Shown: positions 16,315 to 26,290, counted from the stretch's first letter. The stretch is DNA of 64,000 nucleotides from Gulosibacter macacae (GCF_003865375.1 NZ_RQVS01000001.1:124001-188000); one strand, 5' to 3'. Program-made: numbers and translations. Notes: generated from the sequence alone by a model not told the origin.

Positions 16315-17630
16315 ACGAGTCCCGGACAGTGAAGGTGGCCCTGCTTGGTGCGGGGTCGGTGGGGAGCCAGGTTGCCCGCCTTCTGCTTGAACAGAGTGAA
16401 GCGTTTGCGCAGCGCGCAGGTGCTCGGCTCGAACTCGTCGGGATCGCGGTGCGCAATGTGGATGCAGCACGCGACGTCGATCTGCCCACTGAGCTGTTCA
16501 CGACCGATGCCGAACGGCTCATTCTCGGTGCCGACTTTGTGATTGAGCTCATGGGTGGCATCCACCCGGCGCTCGAGCTTGTCACCCTCGCACTCGCGTC
16601 GGGTGCTGATGTGGTTACCGCAAACAAGGCGCTCCTCGCGCACCACGGCCCCGAGCTCTTCGAGATTGCCGAGCGCGTCGGCGCGCAGCTCTACTACGAG
16701 GCCGCAGTCGGGGGTGCGATTCCGATTATCCGTCCGCTGCGTGAAAACCTGGCCGGTGACCGCATCGAGCGAGTGCTCGGCATTGTGAACGGAACGACGA
16801 ACTACATTCTCGACCGGATGCACACCGAAAAAGACACGCTCGAGGAGTCGCTGCGCATCGCCACCGACCTCGGGTATGCCGAGGCCGACCCGACTGCTGA
16901 CATCGAAGGTTTTGATGCGCAGCAGAAGGCCGCAATTCTCGCCTCGATCGCATTCCACACCGAAGTGCCGGTGACTACCGTGTCACGTGAAGGCATCACG
17001 GGGATTTCTGCCGGTCAGATTGCCGATGCAGAGCGTGGCGGCCACGTCGTGAAGCTGCTCGCAATTTGCGAGCGCGTCACCGACCCTGACACCGGCATCG
17101 AGGCCGTCTCAGCGCGCGTGCATCCGACGCTCGTGCCAGCCGACCACCCACTCGCGAGCGTGCACGGCGGTAACAACGCGATCTTCGTCGAATCAGCGGC
17201 GGCGGGCCCACTCATGTTCTACGGCGCCGGCGCCGGCGGCGTGCAGACCGCCTCCGCGGTGCTCGGCGACCTCGTCTCGGCCGCTCGTCGCCACGTTGCC
17301 GGTGGGCCAGGCCTTGGAGAATCAATGGATGCCGACCTCCCGATTGTCGCGCCCGAGCAGGTGAGCACGCGCTACCAAATCGCCCTCGACGTCGCCGACG
17401 AACCAGGTGTACTCGCGCAGGTCGCCCAACAGTTTGCCGAGCACAATGTTTCGGTGGCCACGGCTGAGCAGTCGGTCGCGACCGACGGTGGCCATGCGGT
17501 ACTCGTTATTGGCACCCACACGGCAACCGAAGGCGCATTGCAACAGCTCGTGCAGGCGCTCGCTGAAACTTCAGCGGTGAAACGCGTCACTGGCGTGCTG
17601 CGCGTACTTGGAGAGGGGGTGCGCGCATGA
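16311..17630 (+). CDS. hom: Homoserine dehydrogenase
   Basis: 439 residues; reduces aspartate semialdehyde to homoserine with NAD(P)H, feeding threonine and methionine. N-terminal Rossmann motif LLGAGSVGSQVA (11-22), central catalytic domain with YYEAAVGGAIPIIRPL and GIVNGTTNYIL, and a C-terminal ACT domain (about 350-430, YQIALDVADEPGVLAQVAQ) that in relatives senses threonine for feedback inhibition. Overlaps lysA by four bases and thrB by four bases, so translation is coupled through the operon. Confidence 0.97.
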   Translation: MNESRTVKVALLGAGSVGSQVARLLLEQSEAFAQRAGARLELVGIAVRNVDAARDVDLPTELFTTDAERLILGADFVIELMGGIHPALELVTLALASGADVVTANKALLAHHGPELFEIAERVGAQLYYEAAVGGAIPIIRPLRENLAGDRIERVLGIVNGTTNYILDRMHTEKDTLEESLRIATDLGYAEADPTADIEGFDAQQKAAILASIAFHTEVPVTTVSREGITGISAGQIADAERGGHVVKLLAICERVTDPDTGIEAVSARVHPTLVPADHPLASVHGGNNAIFVESAAAGPLMFYGAGAGGVQTASAVLGDLVSAARRHVAGGPGLGESMDADLPIVAPEQVSTRYQIALDVADEPGVLAQVAQQFAEHNVSVATAEQSVATDGGHAVLVIGTHTATEGALQQLVQALAETSAVKRVTGVLRVLGEGVRA

Positions 17631-18580
17631 GCACTGTTTCACGCAACCGCCGTGTGCGCGTGCGGGTGCCAGCAACCAGCGCAAACCTCGGGCCAGGCTT
17701 TGACACCCTTGGTCTCGCGTTCGCTCGTTATGACGAGCTTGAGATCGAGGCGATTGAGCCCGGTCGCCTTGAGATCAACGTCGACGGCGTTGGTGCCGGG
17801 GAAGTGCCACTTGACGAAAGTCACCTCGTGGTCAGTTCGCTACGCTTTGCCCTCGAGCGCTTCGGTTTCGCGCAACCCGGACTTCGTCTCGACGCGGTGA
17901 ATACCATTGCGCACGGTCGCGGACTCGGTTCGTCGGGCGCCGCAATTGTCGCCGGCGTGGTTGGCGCTGCTGGACTCATCGCCGATCAGCGTCAGGTGAC
18001 GGGGGAGGAACTGCTCGAGGTCGCCACCGAACTCGAAGGTCACCCCGACAATGTCGCACCCTGTTTGTTCGGTGGCGTGACGATTGCGTGGATGGATGCT
18101 GATGAGCGTCCCCGTTCGAAGCGATTGACGCCGCATCCGGGTGTTTCGCTCGTCGTGCTCGTGCCCGATGAGACCATGTCAACGGCGGCCGCACGCGCGC
18201 TTCAGCCGGAGCAGGTGCCGCACAAAGACGCGATCTTCAATCTCTCGCGCTCGGCGTTGCTTGTGGCCGCGCTCATTCAGAGTCCCGAATTGCTCTTCGA
18301 CGCGACGGAAGACCGCATCCACCAGGACTACCGCGCGTCAGCGATGCCGAAGACGAAGGCGCTCATCGATGCACTCCGTGCAGAGGGATTGCCGGCTGTA
18401 GTTTCTGGCGCTGGTCCAAGCGTGCTTGTGCTCTGTGATGACCCGGCCGATCGCCTGCGGGCAGCGGCGATTGCCGAGGCTCGCACCGATACCACCTGGA
18501 ATGTGCTTATGACGGCGGTCGACGTGCAGGGTGCTACAGTTGAGGAAGCTTCGGCTCAGACGGCGTCGCCGTCGGTCTAG
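17627..18580 (+). CDS. thrB: Homoserine kinase
   Basis: 317 residues of the GHMP kinase family; phosphorylates homoserine for threonine synthesis. Motif 1 VPATSANLGPGFDTLGLA near the N-terminus, ATP-binding motif GRGLGSSGAAIVAG (about 97-110), and the C-terminal GAGPSVLVL motif 3. Terminal gene of lysA-hom-thrB; thrC is not adjacent. Length is typical (about 310). Confidence 0.97.
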   Translation: MSTVSRNRRVRVRVPATSANLGPGFDTLGLAFARYDELEIEAIEPGRLEINVDGVGAGEVPLDESHLVVSSLRFALERFGFAQPGLRLDAVNTIAHGRGLGSSGAAIVAGVVGAAGLIADQRQVTGEELLEVATELEGHPDNVAPCLFGGVTIAWMDADERPRSKRLTPHPGVSLVVLVPDETMSTAAARALQPEQVPHKDAIFNLSRSALLVAALIQSPELLFDATEDRIHQDYRASAMPKTKALIDALRAEGLPAVVSGAGPSVLVLCDDPADRLRAAAIAEARTDTTWNVLMTAVDVQGATVEEASAQTASPSV

Positions 18581-18722
18581 CGCAGTTTCGCGCAACGACC
18601 TCCGAAGCCATTCGTAGCGAGGCAGACGCCGCACCTTCTTGCGGGCAGTCATCTGCCCGATATTGCGCCATCGAGCCCGATTCGGTCGTCGCCTCGCCCC
18701 AATCTGAGGACGAATTAACGAA
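18581..18722 (+). promoter_or_regulatory. Rho leader region
   Basis: The 142-base gap between thrB and rho holds no gene. It is the expected place for a rho promoter and an untranslated leader; in other bacteria Rho controls its own gene by terminating in its leader. I see no strong -10 or hairpin, and GAGGA (18706-18710) is the only ribosome-site candidate, rather far from the ATG. Confidence 0.4.
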
Positions 18723-20762
18723 ATGACTGACAACACTCAACCGTCGTCGGCTGAACTCGCTGCGATGCGTGTTGCCGACCTGCAAGCATTGGCCGTGCAG
18801 CACGGCATCAAGGGCGCCGCGCGTCTGCGCAAGAGCGCCCTCGTCGAGGCCCTCACCGACGCCATTGGCAGCGGCGATGGCTCGGCAGCAGTTGCCAACG
18901 CCGAAGCTCCGGTCGCCAACGCCGAAGCTCCGGTCACGAACGAGGTGGCCGAGGATCGTACCGAGGCCGAGTCTGCGGCCCCTGAACAGCAGGATGTAAC
19001 TGACGCAGCTCCCGTTGCCGACGCCGGCGCGGAAACCGCTGCTGACCAGGCAGCCGTCGAGGCCCCGGCTCGCGAAAAGCAGCCGCGTCGAGAGCAGCGC
19101 CGTCGCCGCGCGACCGCGCCGCAATCGGCGCCCGAACCGCGCGCCGACGCCGACGACGCCGAAGCGAGGGCTGACGAAACTGACGCGGCGCCGGCGATCA
19201 ACATTGAGCTGCCCGCCGCCTCGAACCGCGGTCGCGCTCAGCGTGGTGGCGAACAGCCCGCCACCGGTGACGCCCCGAAGACGCTCGACGACATCGTCCT
19301 GCCCCCGGCACGTGACGAAGACGGCGACGACGACACTGCATCCACCGACAACACTGCCGAGCAGACTGGCTCGGGCCGCAAGCGCAACCGCAACCGCAAC
19401 CGCGGTCGCAACGGTGGCGATGAGCAGAACCAAGACCAGCGCGGCGAGCAGCGTGGCGGCGACCAGCGCGGTACCGATCAGCAGGGTCGCGGCGGCGAGC
19501 GCCAGGCCCAGCAGGATCGCCAGGCGCAGCAGGACCGCCAGGGCCAGCAGGCCGGGCGCCAGCGCGACCGCCGTCGTGAGCGCCGCGACGAGGTCGACCC
19601 CGAGATCGCACCCGACGATGTGCTGCTGCCGATCGCGGGCATCCTCGACGTGCTCGACAACTACGCCTTCGTGCGCACCTCGGGCTACCTCGCTGGCACC
19701 AACGACGTCTACGTGTCGCTCGGTCAGGTGAAGAAGTACCACCTGCGTAAGGGTGACGCGATCGTCGGCGCGATTCGCCAGCCGCGCGAGGGGGAACAGC
19801 CCTCGGGCCGCCAGAAGTACAACGCCCTCGCGAAGATCGACACGATCAACGGACAGACTCCCGAGCAGGCCGCCGAGCGCGTCGAGTTCGATTCGCTCAC
19901 GCCGCTCTACCCGGAGGAGCGCATCCGCCTCGAGACGACCGCCGGCCACTCGGCTCAGCGCATGGTTGACCTCTTTGCACCCATCGGTAAGGGCACGCGC
20001 GGCCTGATCATTGCGCCGCCGCGTTCAGGCAAGTCGATCATGCTCGAGCGCATCGCGAACGCGATTGCGCAGAACAGCCCTGAGACGCACCTCATGCTCG
20101 TGCTCGTTGATGAGCGACCCGAAGAGGTCACCCGACTTGAGCGCACCATTCACGGTGAGGTCGTCGCCTCGACGTTCGACATGCCCGCCGAGAACCACAC
20201 CACCGTTGCCGAACTCGCCATCGAGCGCGCCAAGCGTTTGGTTGAGCTCGGCCTCGATGTGGTCGTGCTCCTCGACTCGATCACGCAGCTCTGCCGCGCT
20301 TACAACCTCACGGCTCCGGCCTCGGGCCGCATCCTCGCCGGTGGCGTGGATGCCTCCGCCCTCTACCCGCCGAAGCGCTTCTTCGGTGCCGCGCGAAAGG
20401 TTGAGAACGGTGGCTCGCTCACCATCCTCGCGACCGCAATGGTCGAGACCGGCTCGCGTACCGACGAGGTGATTCTCGAAGAGTTCGCCGGCACCGGAAA
20501 TATGGAACTGCACCTTTCGCGCGAGATCGCCGACAAGCGCATCTTCCCGGCGCTCGACATTCAGCAATCGTCGACCCTCCACGAAGAGCAGTTGCTTTCG
20601 CCGGATGAACTCGAAGTGACTTGGTCGATCCGTCGTGCCCTGCACGGCGACACTCAGGGCGCACTGGAAGCCGTGCTCGAGCGCCTCGCTTCGACGTCGA
20701 CGAACGAAGAGTTCCTCGCTTCGGTGCGCGCGAACCCGATTCAGCCGGTGAGTGCTCGATGA
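18723..20762 (+). CDS. rho: Transcription termination factor Rho
   Basis: 679 residues; hexameric RNA-dependent ATPase that terminates transcription. N-terminal Rho_N/SAP-like helix pair (about 12-50), then a long actinobacterial insertion (about 55-290) that starts Ala/Glu-rich, carries a tandem VANAEAP duplication (bases 18891-18932), and ends in an Arg/Gly/Gln/Asn-rich stretch with [14 protein letters not shown] and repeated QQDRQ. The conserved RNA-binding core and ATPase follow, with Walker [11 protein letters not shown] near 431-440 and Walker [15 protein letters not shown]. The insertion is known from high-GC Rho proteins and binds RNA on its own. Overlaps prfA (ATGA). Confidence 0.98.
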   Translation: MTDNTQPSSAELAAMRVADLQALAVQHGIKGAARLRKSALVEALTDAIGSGDGSAAVANAEAPVANAEAPVTNEVAEDRTEAESAAPEQQDVTDAAPVADAGAETAADQAAVEAPAREKQPRREQRRRRATAPQSAPEPRADADDAEARADETDAAPAINIELPAASNRGRAQRGGEQPATGDAPKTLDDIVLPPARDEDGDDDTASTDNTAEQTGSGRKRNRNRNRGRNGGDEQNQDQRGEQRGGDQRGTDQQGRGGERQAQQDRQAQQDRQGQQAGRQRDRRRERRDEVDPEIAPDDVLLPIAGILDVLDNYAFVRTSGYLAGTNDVYVSLGQVKKYHLRKGDAIVGAIRQPREGEQPSGRQKYNALAKIDTINGQTPEQAAERVEFDSLTPLYPEERIRLETTAGHSAQRMVDLFAPIGKGTRGLIIAPPRSGKSIMLERIANAIAQNSPETHLMLVLVDERPEEVTRLERTIHGEVVASTFDMPAENHTTVAELAIERAKRLVELGLDVVVLLDSITQLCRAYNLTAPASGRILAGGVDASALYPPKRFFGAARKVENGGSLTILATAMVETGSRTDEVILEEFAGTGNMELHLSREIADKRIFPALDIQQSSTLHEEQLLSPDELEVTWSIRRALHGDTQGALEAVLERLASTSTNEEFLASVRANPIQPVSAR

Positions 20763-21850
20763 GCGCGGGGGAGTTTGGTGACTCGCTGACCCTGCTTCGT
20801 GCCGAGCACGCCGATCTGCAGGAGCAGCTCGCCGACCCGGAACTGCACTCGAACCCGGCTCGCGCGAAGAAGGTCAACCGCCGTTACGCGGAGCTCTCGC
20901 AGATCATCGCGGCCGATGACAAGCTCGCGGCGCTGCACGACGACCTCGAAGCTGCGCGTGAACTCGCTAAGGAAGACGAGGTCTTTGCTGAGGAGGCCGA
21001 GTCCACCGAACAGGCACTCGACGAGCAGCGCGAGAAGCTTCGCCGCCTGCTGATCCCGCGCGATCCCGACGATGGTCGTGACGTGATCATGGAGATTAAG
21101 GGCGGTGAAGGTGGCGAGGAATCGGCACTGTTCGCCGCCGACCTCCTGCGCATGTACTCGCACTACGCCGAATCGCGCGGTTGGAAGATCGAGCTCCTCG
21201 ACAAGGCCGAATCCGACCTTGGTGGCTACAAGAGCGTGCAGGTAGCGATCAAATCGTCATCGAACGACCCCGCCGACGGGGTGTGGGCCTCGCTCAAGTA
21301 CGAGGGTGGCGTGCACCGAGTGCAGCGCGTGCCGGCGACCGAGTCGCAGGGCCGCATCCACACTTCGACTACTGGTGTGCTCGTCTTTCCCGAAGTTGAT
21401 GAGCCCGAAGAGGTGGCAATCGACCAGAACGATCTCAAGATCGATGTTTATCGCTCATCTGGTCCCGGTGGCCAGTCGGTGAACACGACCGACTCGGCGG
21501 TACGCATCACGCATATCCCGACGGGCATCGTGGTGTCGATGCAGAACGAGAAGTCGCAGATTCAGAACCGTGCCGCGGCGATGCGCGTGCTGCAGGCACG
21601 CCTGCTCGCTCGGCAGCAGGAGGAGAAGGCGGCTGCGGAGTCGGATATGCGTGCCTCGCAGATTCGCTCGATGGACCGTTCGGAGCGCATCCGCACGTAC
21701 AACTTCCCCGAAAACCGCATCGCCGATCACCGCACTGGCTTCAAGGCTTACAACCTGGATGCGGTGATGGACGGCGCCCTTGGGCCGGTCATTGAGTCGG
21801 CCATCGCCGCCGACGAGGAGTCGCAGCTCGCGCACCTTGCCGAGGCGTAG
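20759..21850 (+). CDS. prfA: Peptide chain release factor 1
   Basis: 363 residues from the ATG at 20759 that overlaps the rho stop codon (ATGA). Reads UAA/UAG stop codons and triggers peptide release. The GGQ motif lies in [16 protein letters not shown] (about 233-248); the N-terminal coiled region and domain 2 with [20 protein letters not shown] are typical, and the C-terminus has [16 protein letters not shown]. The PrmC methylase that modifies this GGQ is encoded 3.5 kb away rather than next door. Confidence 0.98.
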   Translation: MSAGEFGDSLTLLRAEHADLQEQLADPELHSNPARAKKVNRRYAELSQIIAADDKLAALHDDLEAARELAKEDEVFAEEAESTEQALDEQREKLRRLLIPRDPDDGRDVIMEIKGGEGGEESALFAADLLRMYSHYAESRGWKIELLDKAESDLGGYKSVQVAIKSSSNDPADGVWASLKYEGGVHRVQRVPATESQGRIHTSTTGVLVFPEVDEPEEVAIDQNDLKIDVYRSSGPGGQSVNTTDSAVRITHIPTGIVVSMQNEKSQIQNRAAAMRVLQARLLARQQEEKAAAESDMRASQIRSMDRSERIRTYNFPENRIADHRTGFKAYNLDAVMDGALGPVIESAIAADEESQLAHLAEA

Positions 21851-21911
21851 CGGCCGAGCCGCCGGCTGAGGCCCGTGCGTCGACTGAGGCCCTCGCAGCG
21901 CCACCAACAAC

Positions 21912-21971
21912 TACGAGCGAAAAGCGCATCTACGAGTCCCTGGGGACTCGTAGATGCGCTTTTCGCTCGTA
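21912..21971. terminator. 60-bp perfect palindrome, probable bidirectional terminator
   Basis: Left arm 21912-21940 and right arm 21943-21971 are exact reverse complements over 29 bases with a two-base centre (TG). The arms begin TACGAGCGAAAAGCGC and end with the reverse. It sits between prfA and the convergent padR gene, so could terminate both, with AAAA/TTTT inside the stem rather than after it. The length and perfection exceed a normal terminator. Confidence 0.7.
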
Positions 21972-21990
21972 CTTGTGCGCGCGGGCCGAG

Positions 21991-22503
21991 CTATTCGAGG
22001 GCGCGAAACCACTCCAGCGCGAAGCGCGTTGACTCGAGCCCATAGCCGAGTGTTGCCCGCTGATAGCGTGCGATCTCGGCGAACTCTGCTGGAATCTCGA
22101 GTGCATCCAGGTGCTGCTCAAATGCCTCAAGCTTGGCGAGGTCGCTGAGCAATCGCTCCTCGATGCGTCCCTTCACCTCGGCGCGACTCGGTGCATCGAG
22201 CAGCCCCAAGAAGTGCAACCGCGCGAGGGCCGCGGTTTCGAGGTCAGCATCGGTGATTTCTGCGCGCATCCATGTGTCAAATGCTTCGCGGCCGGCCTCG
22301 GTGACGCGATAGACCCGCCGGCCTCGGGGACCGGGCTCACCCTCAAACTCAACGAGGCCATCGCGGTGGAGACCGTCAAGTGCGCGCTTGATACTCCCCG
22401 AACTGGCACTGTAGAAGAGCGAAACGCCAGCTTCGAACGCACGGATGAGGTCGTAGTAGCTCATCGAGCGCAGGAGCAAGAGGCCCAGGATGACGTTTGC
22501 CAT
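21991..22503 (-). CDS. PadR family transcriptional regulator
   Basis: 170 residues. N-terminal winged helix (about 1-85): VILGLLLLRSMSYYDLIRAF, SSGSIKRALDGLHRDGLVE and a basic wing GEPGPRGRRVYRVTEAGREAF, followed by a helical C-terminal dimerisation domain (90-170) of the 'virulence activator alpha' type. Divergently oriented to a serine hydrolase gene with a 15-bp palindrome in the shared 85-bp promoter region; it probably represses itself and that gene. The inducer is unknown. Confidence 0.9.
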   Translation of the reverse strand: MANVILGLLLLRSMSYYDLIRAFEAGVSLFYSASSGSIKRALDGLHRDGLVEFEGEPGPRGRRVYRVTEAGREAFDTWMRAEITDADLETAALARLHFLGLLDAPSRAEVKGRIEERLLSDLAKLEAFEQHLDALEIPAEFAEIARYQRATLGYGLESTRFALEWFRALE

Positions 22504-22509
22504 TTGGTC

Positions 22510-22515
22510 AGCTTA
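22510..22515 (-). promoter_or_regulatory. -10 box (TAAGCT) for a leaderless padR transcript
   Basis: On the minus strand TAAGCT ends six bases before the padR ATG at 22503. Confidence 0.5.
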
Positions 22516-22547
22516 GTCACCCAAATTGTTTCTCGCCTCTCATAGAC

Positions 22548-22562
22548 ATGTCTGGTAGACAT
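22548..22562. promoter_or_regulatory. Candidate PadR operator
   Basis: ATGTCT-GGT-AGACAT is a perfect palindrome with ATGT/ACAT ends, the pattern bound by PadR proteins. It lies midway between the divergent padR and serine hydrolase starts; the half-site AGACAT also occurs just upstream (22544-22549), so sites may overlap. Confidence 0.55.
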
Positions 22563-22588
22563 ATAGCAACACGGATGCGGAGGACACC

Positions 22589-23683
22589 ATGGCTAAGCCC
22601 CACGACTTCCAGAGTTGGCTCGAAGGGCCGTTCCGAGCGCGACTCGACAAAGCCTCTCGGCGGCGGGCACCGCAGCTCCCAGCACCGCAGGTACTCGTGG
22701 TCACACCGGCGGGCCGATTCGCGTACGGCGAGACCGAATTGCCATTCCACTGCGCCAGCGTCGGCAAGCTCTTCACCGCAGTGCTTATCGGCCGACAGAT
22801 AGAACGAGGCGACTACCGCCTCGACACGCCAATCGGCGATATCTTGCCGAGGCACGAACTCAGTGCGCTACCAGCAGCGCCAGGAGTTGACTTCGCTTCT
22901 GAGGTGACGATTGAACACCTGCTCTCGCACCGGTCTGGTTTGCAAGACCCCATTGAGCCGCTCCGAGCGGCGCGGGTTGAAGACCTCCTTGTGCAGGTGC
23001 AGCGGGAGCCAAACCGGTACTGGAGCCGCGCAGATCTGCTCGCGCTGACCCACAGCATGCCGGCAATTGGGCGTCCGGGGGAGAGGTTCGGTTACTCGGA
23101 TGCGGCCTACGCACTGCTCCTGCGCGTCGCAGAAGTTGCCGCTGGCGTTGATTCAGAAGAGTTGCTGCGCACAGAGGTGTTCGCACGAGCCGGCATGACG
23201 CAGACGCACCGGCCCCATAACGCTGGTCCCGAGGTTGATCTGGCCGCCGTGCGGATGGCTCCGGTATTCCTCGGAGACACCGATATGAGTCGTGCGCGGG
23301 CCGCCAGCGCCGTGTCGAGCGACGGTGGCGCGGTCACGACGGTCGATGATCTTCACCAATTTAATAGGGCTCTAGCCAGTGGCGACCTCATCAGCCCGGA
23401 GCTGCGCGAGCGGCTCATGCGGCCGCAATCGAAACTGCGCGCGGGCATCCACTATGGCGCGGGGTTCGTGACCTTGAAGCTGGGTGAGTTCATGCCGCTC
23501 GTGTTGCGTGGACTGAGCGAGCCAGTTGGTGGCCTCGGTCTCTCTGCGGTGCACACAGTTCACTATCGCGAACAAGATGTGTTCGTCGCGCTCAACTTCC
23601 ACGCCACACATGAGATGGGCGCGAGCTTCGAGGCACAGATTGCGCTGGCACGCGCGCTCAAGCAGTTCGGCGGGCGCGCCTAG
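22589..23683 (+). CDS. Serine hydrolase, class C beta-lactamase-like family
   Basis: 364 residues with GGAGGACACC before the ATG. Catalytic SxxK is SVGK (Ser57, Lys60) in HCASVGKLFTAVLIG, the second motif is Tyr169-Ser-Asp in ERFGYSDAAYALL, and LLSHRSGLQDP matches the family's 'LLtHtSGl' signature. No signal peptide, so probably cytoplasmic and more likely an esterase or peptidase than an antibiotic-resistance enzyme. Divergent from the PadR gene, whose palindromic operator lies in the shared promoter; regulation by that protein is a reasonable inference. Confidence 0.88.
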   Translation: MAKPHDFQSWLEGPFRARLDKASRRRAPQLPAPQVLVVTPAGRFAYGETELPFHCASVGKLFTAVLIGRQIERGDYRLDTPIGDILPRHELSALPAAPGVDFASEVTIEHLLSHRSGLQDPIEPLRAARVEDLLVQVQREPNRYWSRADLLALTHSMPAIGRPGERFGYSDAAYALLLRVAEVAAGVDSEELLRTEVFARAGMTQTHRPHNAGPEVDLAAVRMAPVFLGDTDMSRARAASAVSSDGGAVTTVDDLHQFNRALASGDLISPELRERLMRPQSKLRAGIHYGAGFVTLKLGEFMPLVLRGLSEPVGGLGLSAVHTVHYREQDVFVALNFHATHEMGASFEAQIALARALKQFGGRA

Positions 23684-23719
23684 ACCCGTCGTGCGACAGG
23701 TGGGCAGCAAGGAATCTCG

Positions 23720-24313
23720 CTAGATAACCCAGTCGCCACCCTCGTGGCGGGCAACCGGATCATTCGAGCGGTCTTTGGCCGGGATGCCCACGAGCACCGC
23801 GCCTGCCGGTGCCGATTTCGTGACGACCGCATTTGCGCCAACGCGCGCGCCGTCACCGAGCGTGATTGGGCCGAGCAGCTTCGCACCGGCGCCGATGAGG
23901 ACGCCATTGCCAATCGTCGGGTGGCGCTTGATTTTCTTGGTCGATACCCCGCCGAGCGTGACGCCGTGATAGATCACGCAATCGTCGCCGACCTCGGCCG
24001 TCTCGCCAATCACGACACCCATACCGTGGTCGATAAACAGGCGTCGGCCAATCTTCGCGCCGGGGTGGATTTCAATGCCGGTAATGAACCGGCTCGCCTG
24101 CGACACCACCCGGGCAATGAACTTCCCGCCGGGTTGCTGCCAGAGCCAGTGCGCGAGGCGGTGGAACCACACGGCGTGCAGTCCCGAGTAGTTCACGACA
24201 ATCGAGAGCTTCGAGCGGGCGGCTGGATCGCCCAAACGCACCGCGTGGATGTCTTCTCGAACCTTGCGGAAGAAGTCATCCACGCGGCCGCGTGGGGAAG
24301 GTGCATTGCGCAT
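23720..24313 (-). CDS. cysE: Serine O-acetyltransferase
   Basis: 197 residues; acetylates serine to O-acetylserine for cysteine synthesis. Helical N-terminus ([17 protein letters not shown]) followed by a left-handed beta helix of hexapeptide repeats: [54 protein letters not shown]. It is the short CysE form typical of Gram-positive bacteria. The C-terminus ends GGDWVI, with the terminal Ile that in CysE proteins inserts into the active site of CysK. Lies downstream of cysK on the same strand with a 73-base gap. Confidence 0.95.
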   Translation of the reverse strand: MRNAPSPRGRVDDFFRKVREDIHAVRLGDPAARSKLSIVVNYSGLHAVWFHRLAHWLWQQPGGKFIARVVSQASRFITGIEIHPGAKIGRRLFIDHGMGVVIGETAEVGDDCVIYHGVTLGGVSTKKIKRHPTIGNGVLIGAGAKLLGPITLGDGARVGANAVVTKSAPAGAVLVGIPAKDRSNDPVARHEGGDWVI

Positions 24314-24386
24314 CCGTCTAGTCTCGTCGATTCCTTGAATTTGGTCGATTCTTCGCGAATCGACGAACAGGCAAGCTTTCGCTGAA

Positions 24387-25328
24387 CTACGCGTCGGCGC
24401 GCAGATCGTCGAACAGCACGCTCGAGAGGTAGCGCTCGCCGGTGTCGGGGATGATCACCACGATGTTCTTGCCCGCGTACTCGGGGCGCTTCGCCACTTC
24501 GAGTGCCGCCCAGAGGTTGGCACCGGCCGAAATGCCGGCAAAGATGCCTTCTTTCGCGGTGAGTTCGCGCGAGACGCGCACCGAGTCGTCGAGGGTGACG
24601 TCGATGACCTCGTCGATGACCGACTGGTCGAGCACGGCAGGCACGAAGTTCGCGCCGATGCCCTGGATCTTGTGCGGGCCAGCCTTGCCCTCGGTGAGGA
24701 GCGGGGAGTCCTTCGGCTCGACGGCGATGATCTTCACCTCGGGCTTGCGCTCCTTGAGCACCTGGCCGACGCCGGTGATGGTGCCGCCGGTGCCGATGCC
24801 GATCACGACGGCGTCGACGCTGCCGTCGGTGTCGTTCCAGATCTCCTCGGCGGTCGTTTCGCGGTGAATCTCGACATTGGCTTCATTCTCGAACTGGCGC
24901 GCAAGGATGGAGTTCTCGGTCTCGCGCTGAATCTCTTCAGCCTTCGCAACTGCACCACGCATGCCCTCGGGGCCGGGCGTGAGTACGAGCTCAGCACCGA
25001 AGGCACGGATGAGCTGGCGACGCTCGAGCGACATCGTTTCGGGCATGGCAATCACGACGCGGTAACCCCGGGCAGCGCCGATGGCTGCGAGCGCAATACC
25101 GGTGTTACCCGAGGTGCCCTCAACGATGGTGCCGCCGGGCTGCAACTCACCCTTGCGCTCCGCGGCGCGGATGATGCCCCAGGCGAGGCGATCCTTGACG
25201 CTCGACACGGGGTTCGTGAACTCGAGCTTCGCGAGCACGTTCGCGTCGGATTCGTTGATGCGGTTCAGGCGCACGAGGGGAGTGCCGCCGATTACCTCGG
25301 TAATGTCGCTGTAGATCTTTTCGGCCAT
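24387..25328 (-). CDS. cysK: Cysteine synthase (O-acetylserine sulfhydrylase)
   Basis: 313 residues from the ATG at 25328 (MAEKIYSDI), preceded by AAAGG; the frame extends 14 codons further upstream but that part is not family-like. PLP Lys45 in [11 protein letters not shown], phosphate/substrate loop [10 protein letters not shown] (72-81), and [11 protein letters not shown]. Converts O-acetylserine plus sulfide to cysteine. With cysE it makes a two-step cysteine unit. This pair and the padR/serine hydrolase pair separate prfA from prmC. Confidence 0.97.
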   Translation of the reverse strand: MAEKIYSDITEVIGGTPLVRLNRINESDANVLAKLEFTNPVSSVKDRLAWGIIRAAERKGELQPGGTIVEGTSGNTGIALAAIGAARGYRVVIAMPETMSLERRQLIRAFGAELVLTPGPEGMRGAVAKAEEIQRETENSILARQFENEANVEIHRETTAEEIWNDTDGSVDAVVIGIGTGGTITGVGQVLKERKPEVKIIAVEPKDSPLLTEGKAGPHKIQGIGANFVPAVLDQSVIDEVIDVTLDDSVRVSRELTAKEGIFAGISAGANLWAALEVAKRPEYAGKNIVVIIPDTGERYLSSVLFDDLRADA

Positions 25329-25426
25329 GAGCCTGCCTTTCCAGGAATGCTTGGTGACTAATCGTGCCACCGCATGGTTGCGCCTGCATGTATCGCCGTC
25401 ACGCTACGTCATTGAATCGAGAAATT

Positions 25427-26290
25427 GTGTCGACCACTCACGCCGAGCTACAGCAGCAGGTGGCGCGCATCCTGATGCCGGGTGGCTTCCCAAACCCGGC
25501 ACGCGAGGCCGAGTTGCTCATCGCAGCGGTGCTTGATCGCTCGCCCGGGCAACTCGAACTCGACCGGCTCTTGGGCCGTTCGCTCGAACGCGACCAGGTC
25601 GACGGCGTGCTCGCCGTGGCATCGCGTCGCGCCCGCCGCGAGCCGCTGCAACACCTCGTTGGTTCGGCACCCTTCCGCGAGGTTGAACTCGCCGTGGGCC
25701 CGGGCGTATTCGTACCGCGCCCCGAAACCGAGCTCCTCGTCGAACTCGTATACGCCGATCCTGCCGCCCGTCGCACCCAAGCCCGCATCGCCGATCTCGG
25801 TTCAGGATCCGGTGCCATCGCGATCGGCGTCGCCATGGCGTTGCCGGGCGCCGAAGTTGTCGCCCTCGAAGCATCCCCCTTCGCCTGGCCGTGGCTACAG
25901 CGCAACCTGCGCAGGCACGCACCACACGTTGAAGCGAGGTTCGGTGACTGGGATGCGCAGCTTGCGCACGAGCATCCGGCGAGTTTCGATGTGCTCGTTT
26001 CTAACCCGCCCTATGTGCCGCAGCGTGCGATCCCCGCCGATCCCGAAGTTCGGCTCTTCGACCCGGAAACGGCGCTCTATTCCGGTGGAGACGGCCTCGA
26101 CGAGATTCGCCGGATCGCGGTCGCGGCCGCTCGACTCCTGCGCGCCGGCGGCTTCCTTGTCGTCGAGCACACCGAGCAACAGGGCGCGGCGATTCGCGAG
26201 ATTCTCGCGGGGTCGGGGCTCGTCGACACCACCACCCATCCCGATCTCACCGGTCGCGATCGCTTCACTTCGGCCCGGCAACGCGGCTGA
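25427..26290 (+). CDS. prmC: Peptide chain release factor N5-glutamine methyltransferase
   Basis: 287 residues from GTG 25427 (MSTTHAELQQQ); ATG at 25388 is an alternative with a 13-residue longer start. Methylates the GGQ glutamine of release factors. N-terminal helical substrate-binding domain, then an SAM-binding Rossmann fold with ADLGSGSGAIAIGVA and the catalytic NPPY at residues 193-196. Family length is about 280. Normally sits next to prfA; here it follows the inserted four-gene block and leads into tsaC. Confidence 0.95.
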   Translation: MSTTHAELQQQVARILMPGGFPNPAREAELLIAAVLDRSPGQLELDRLLGRSLERDQVDGVLAVASRRARREPLQHLVGSAPFREVELAVGPGVFVPRPETELLVELVYADPAARRTQARIADLGSGSGAIAIGVAMALPGAEVVALEASPFAWPWLQRNLRRHAPHVEARFGDWDAQLAHEHPASFDVLVSNPPYVPQRAIPADPEVRLFDPETALYSGGDGLDEIRRIAVAAARLLRAGGFLVVEHTEQQGAAIREILAGSGLVDTTTHPDLTGRDRFTSARQRG

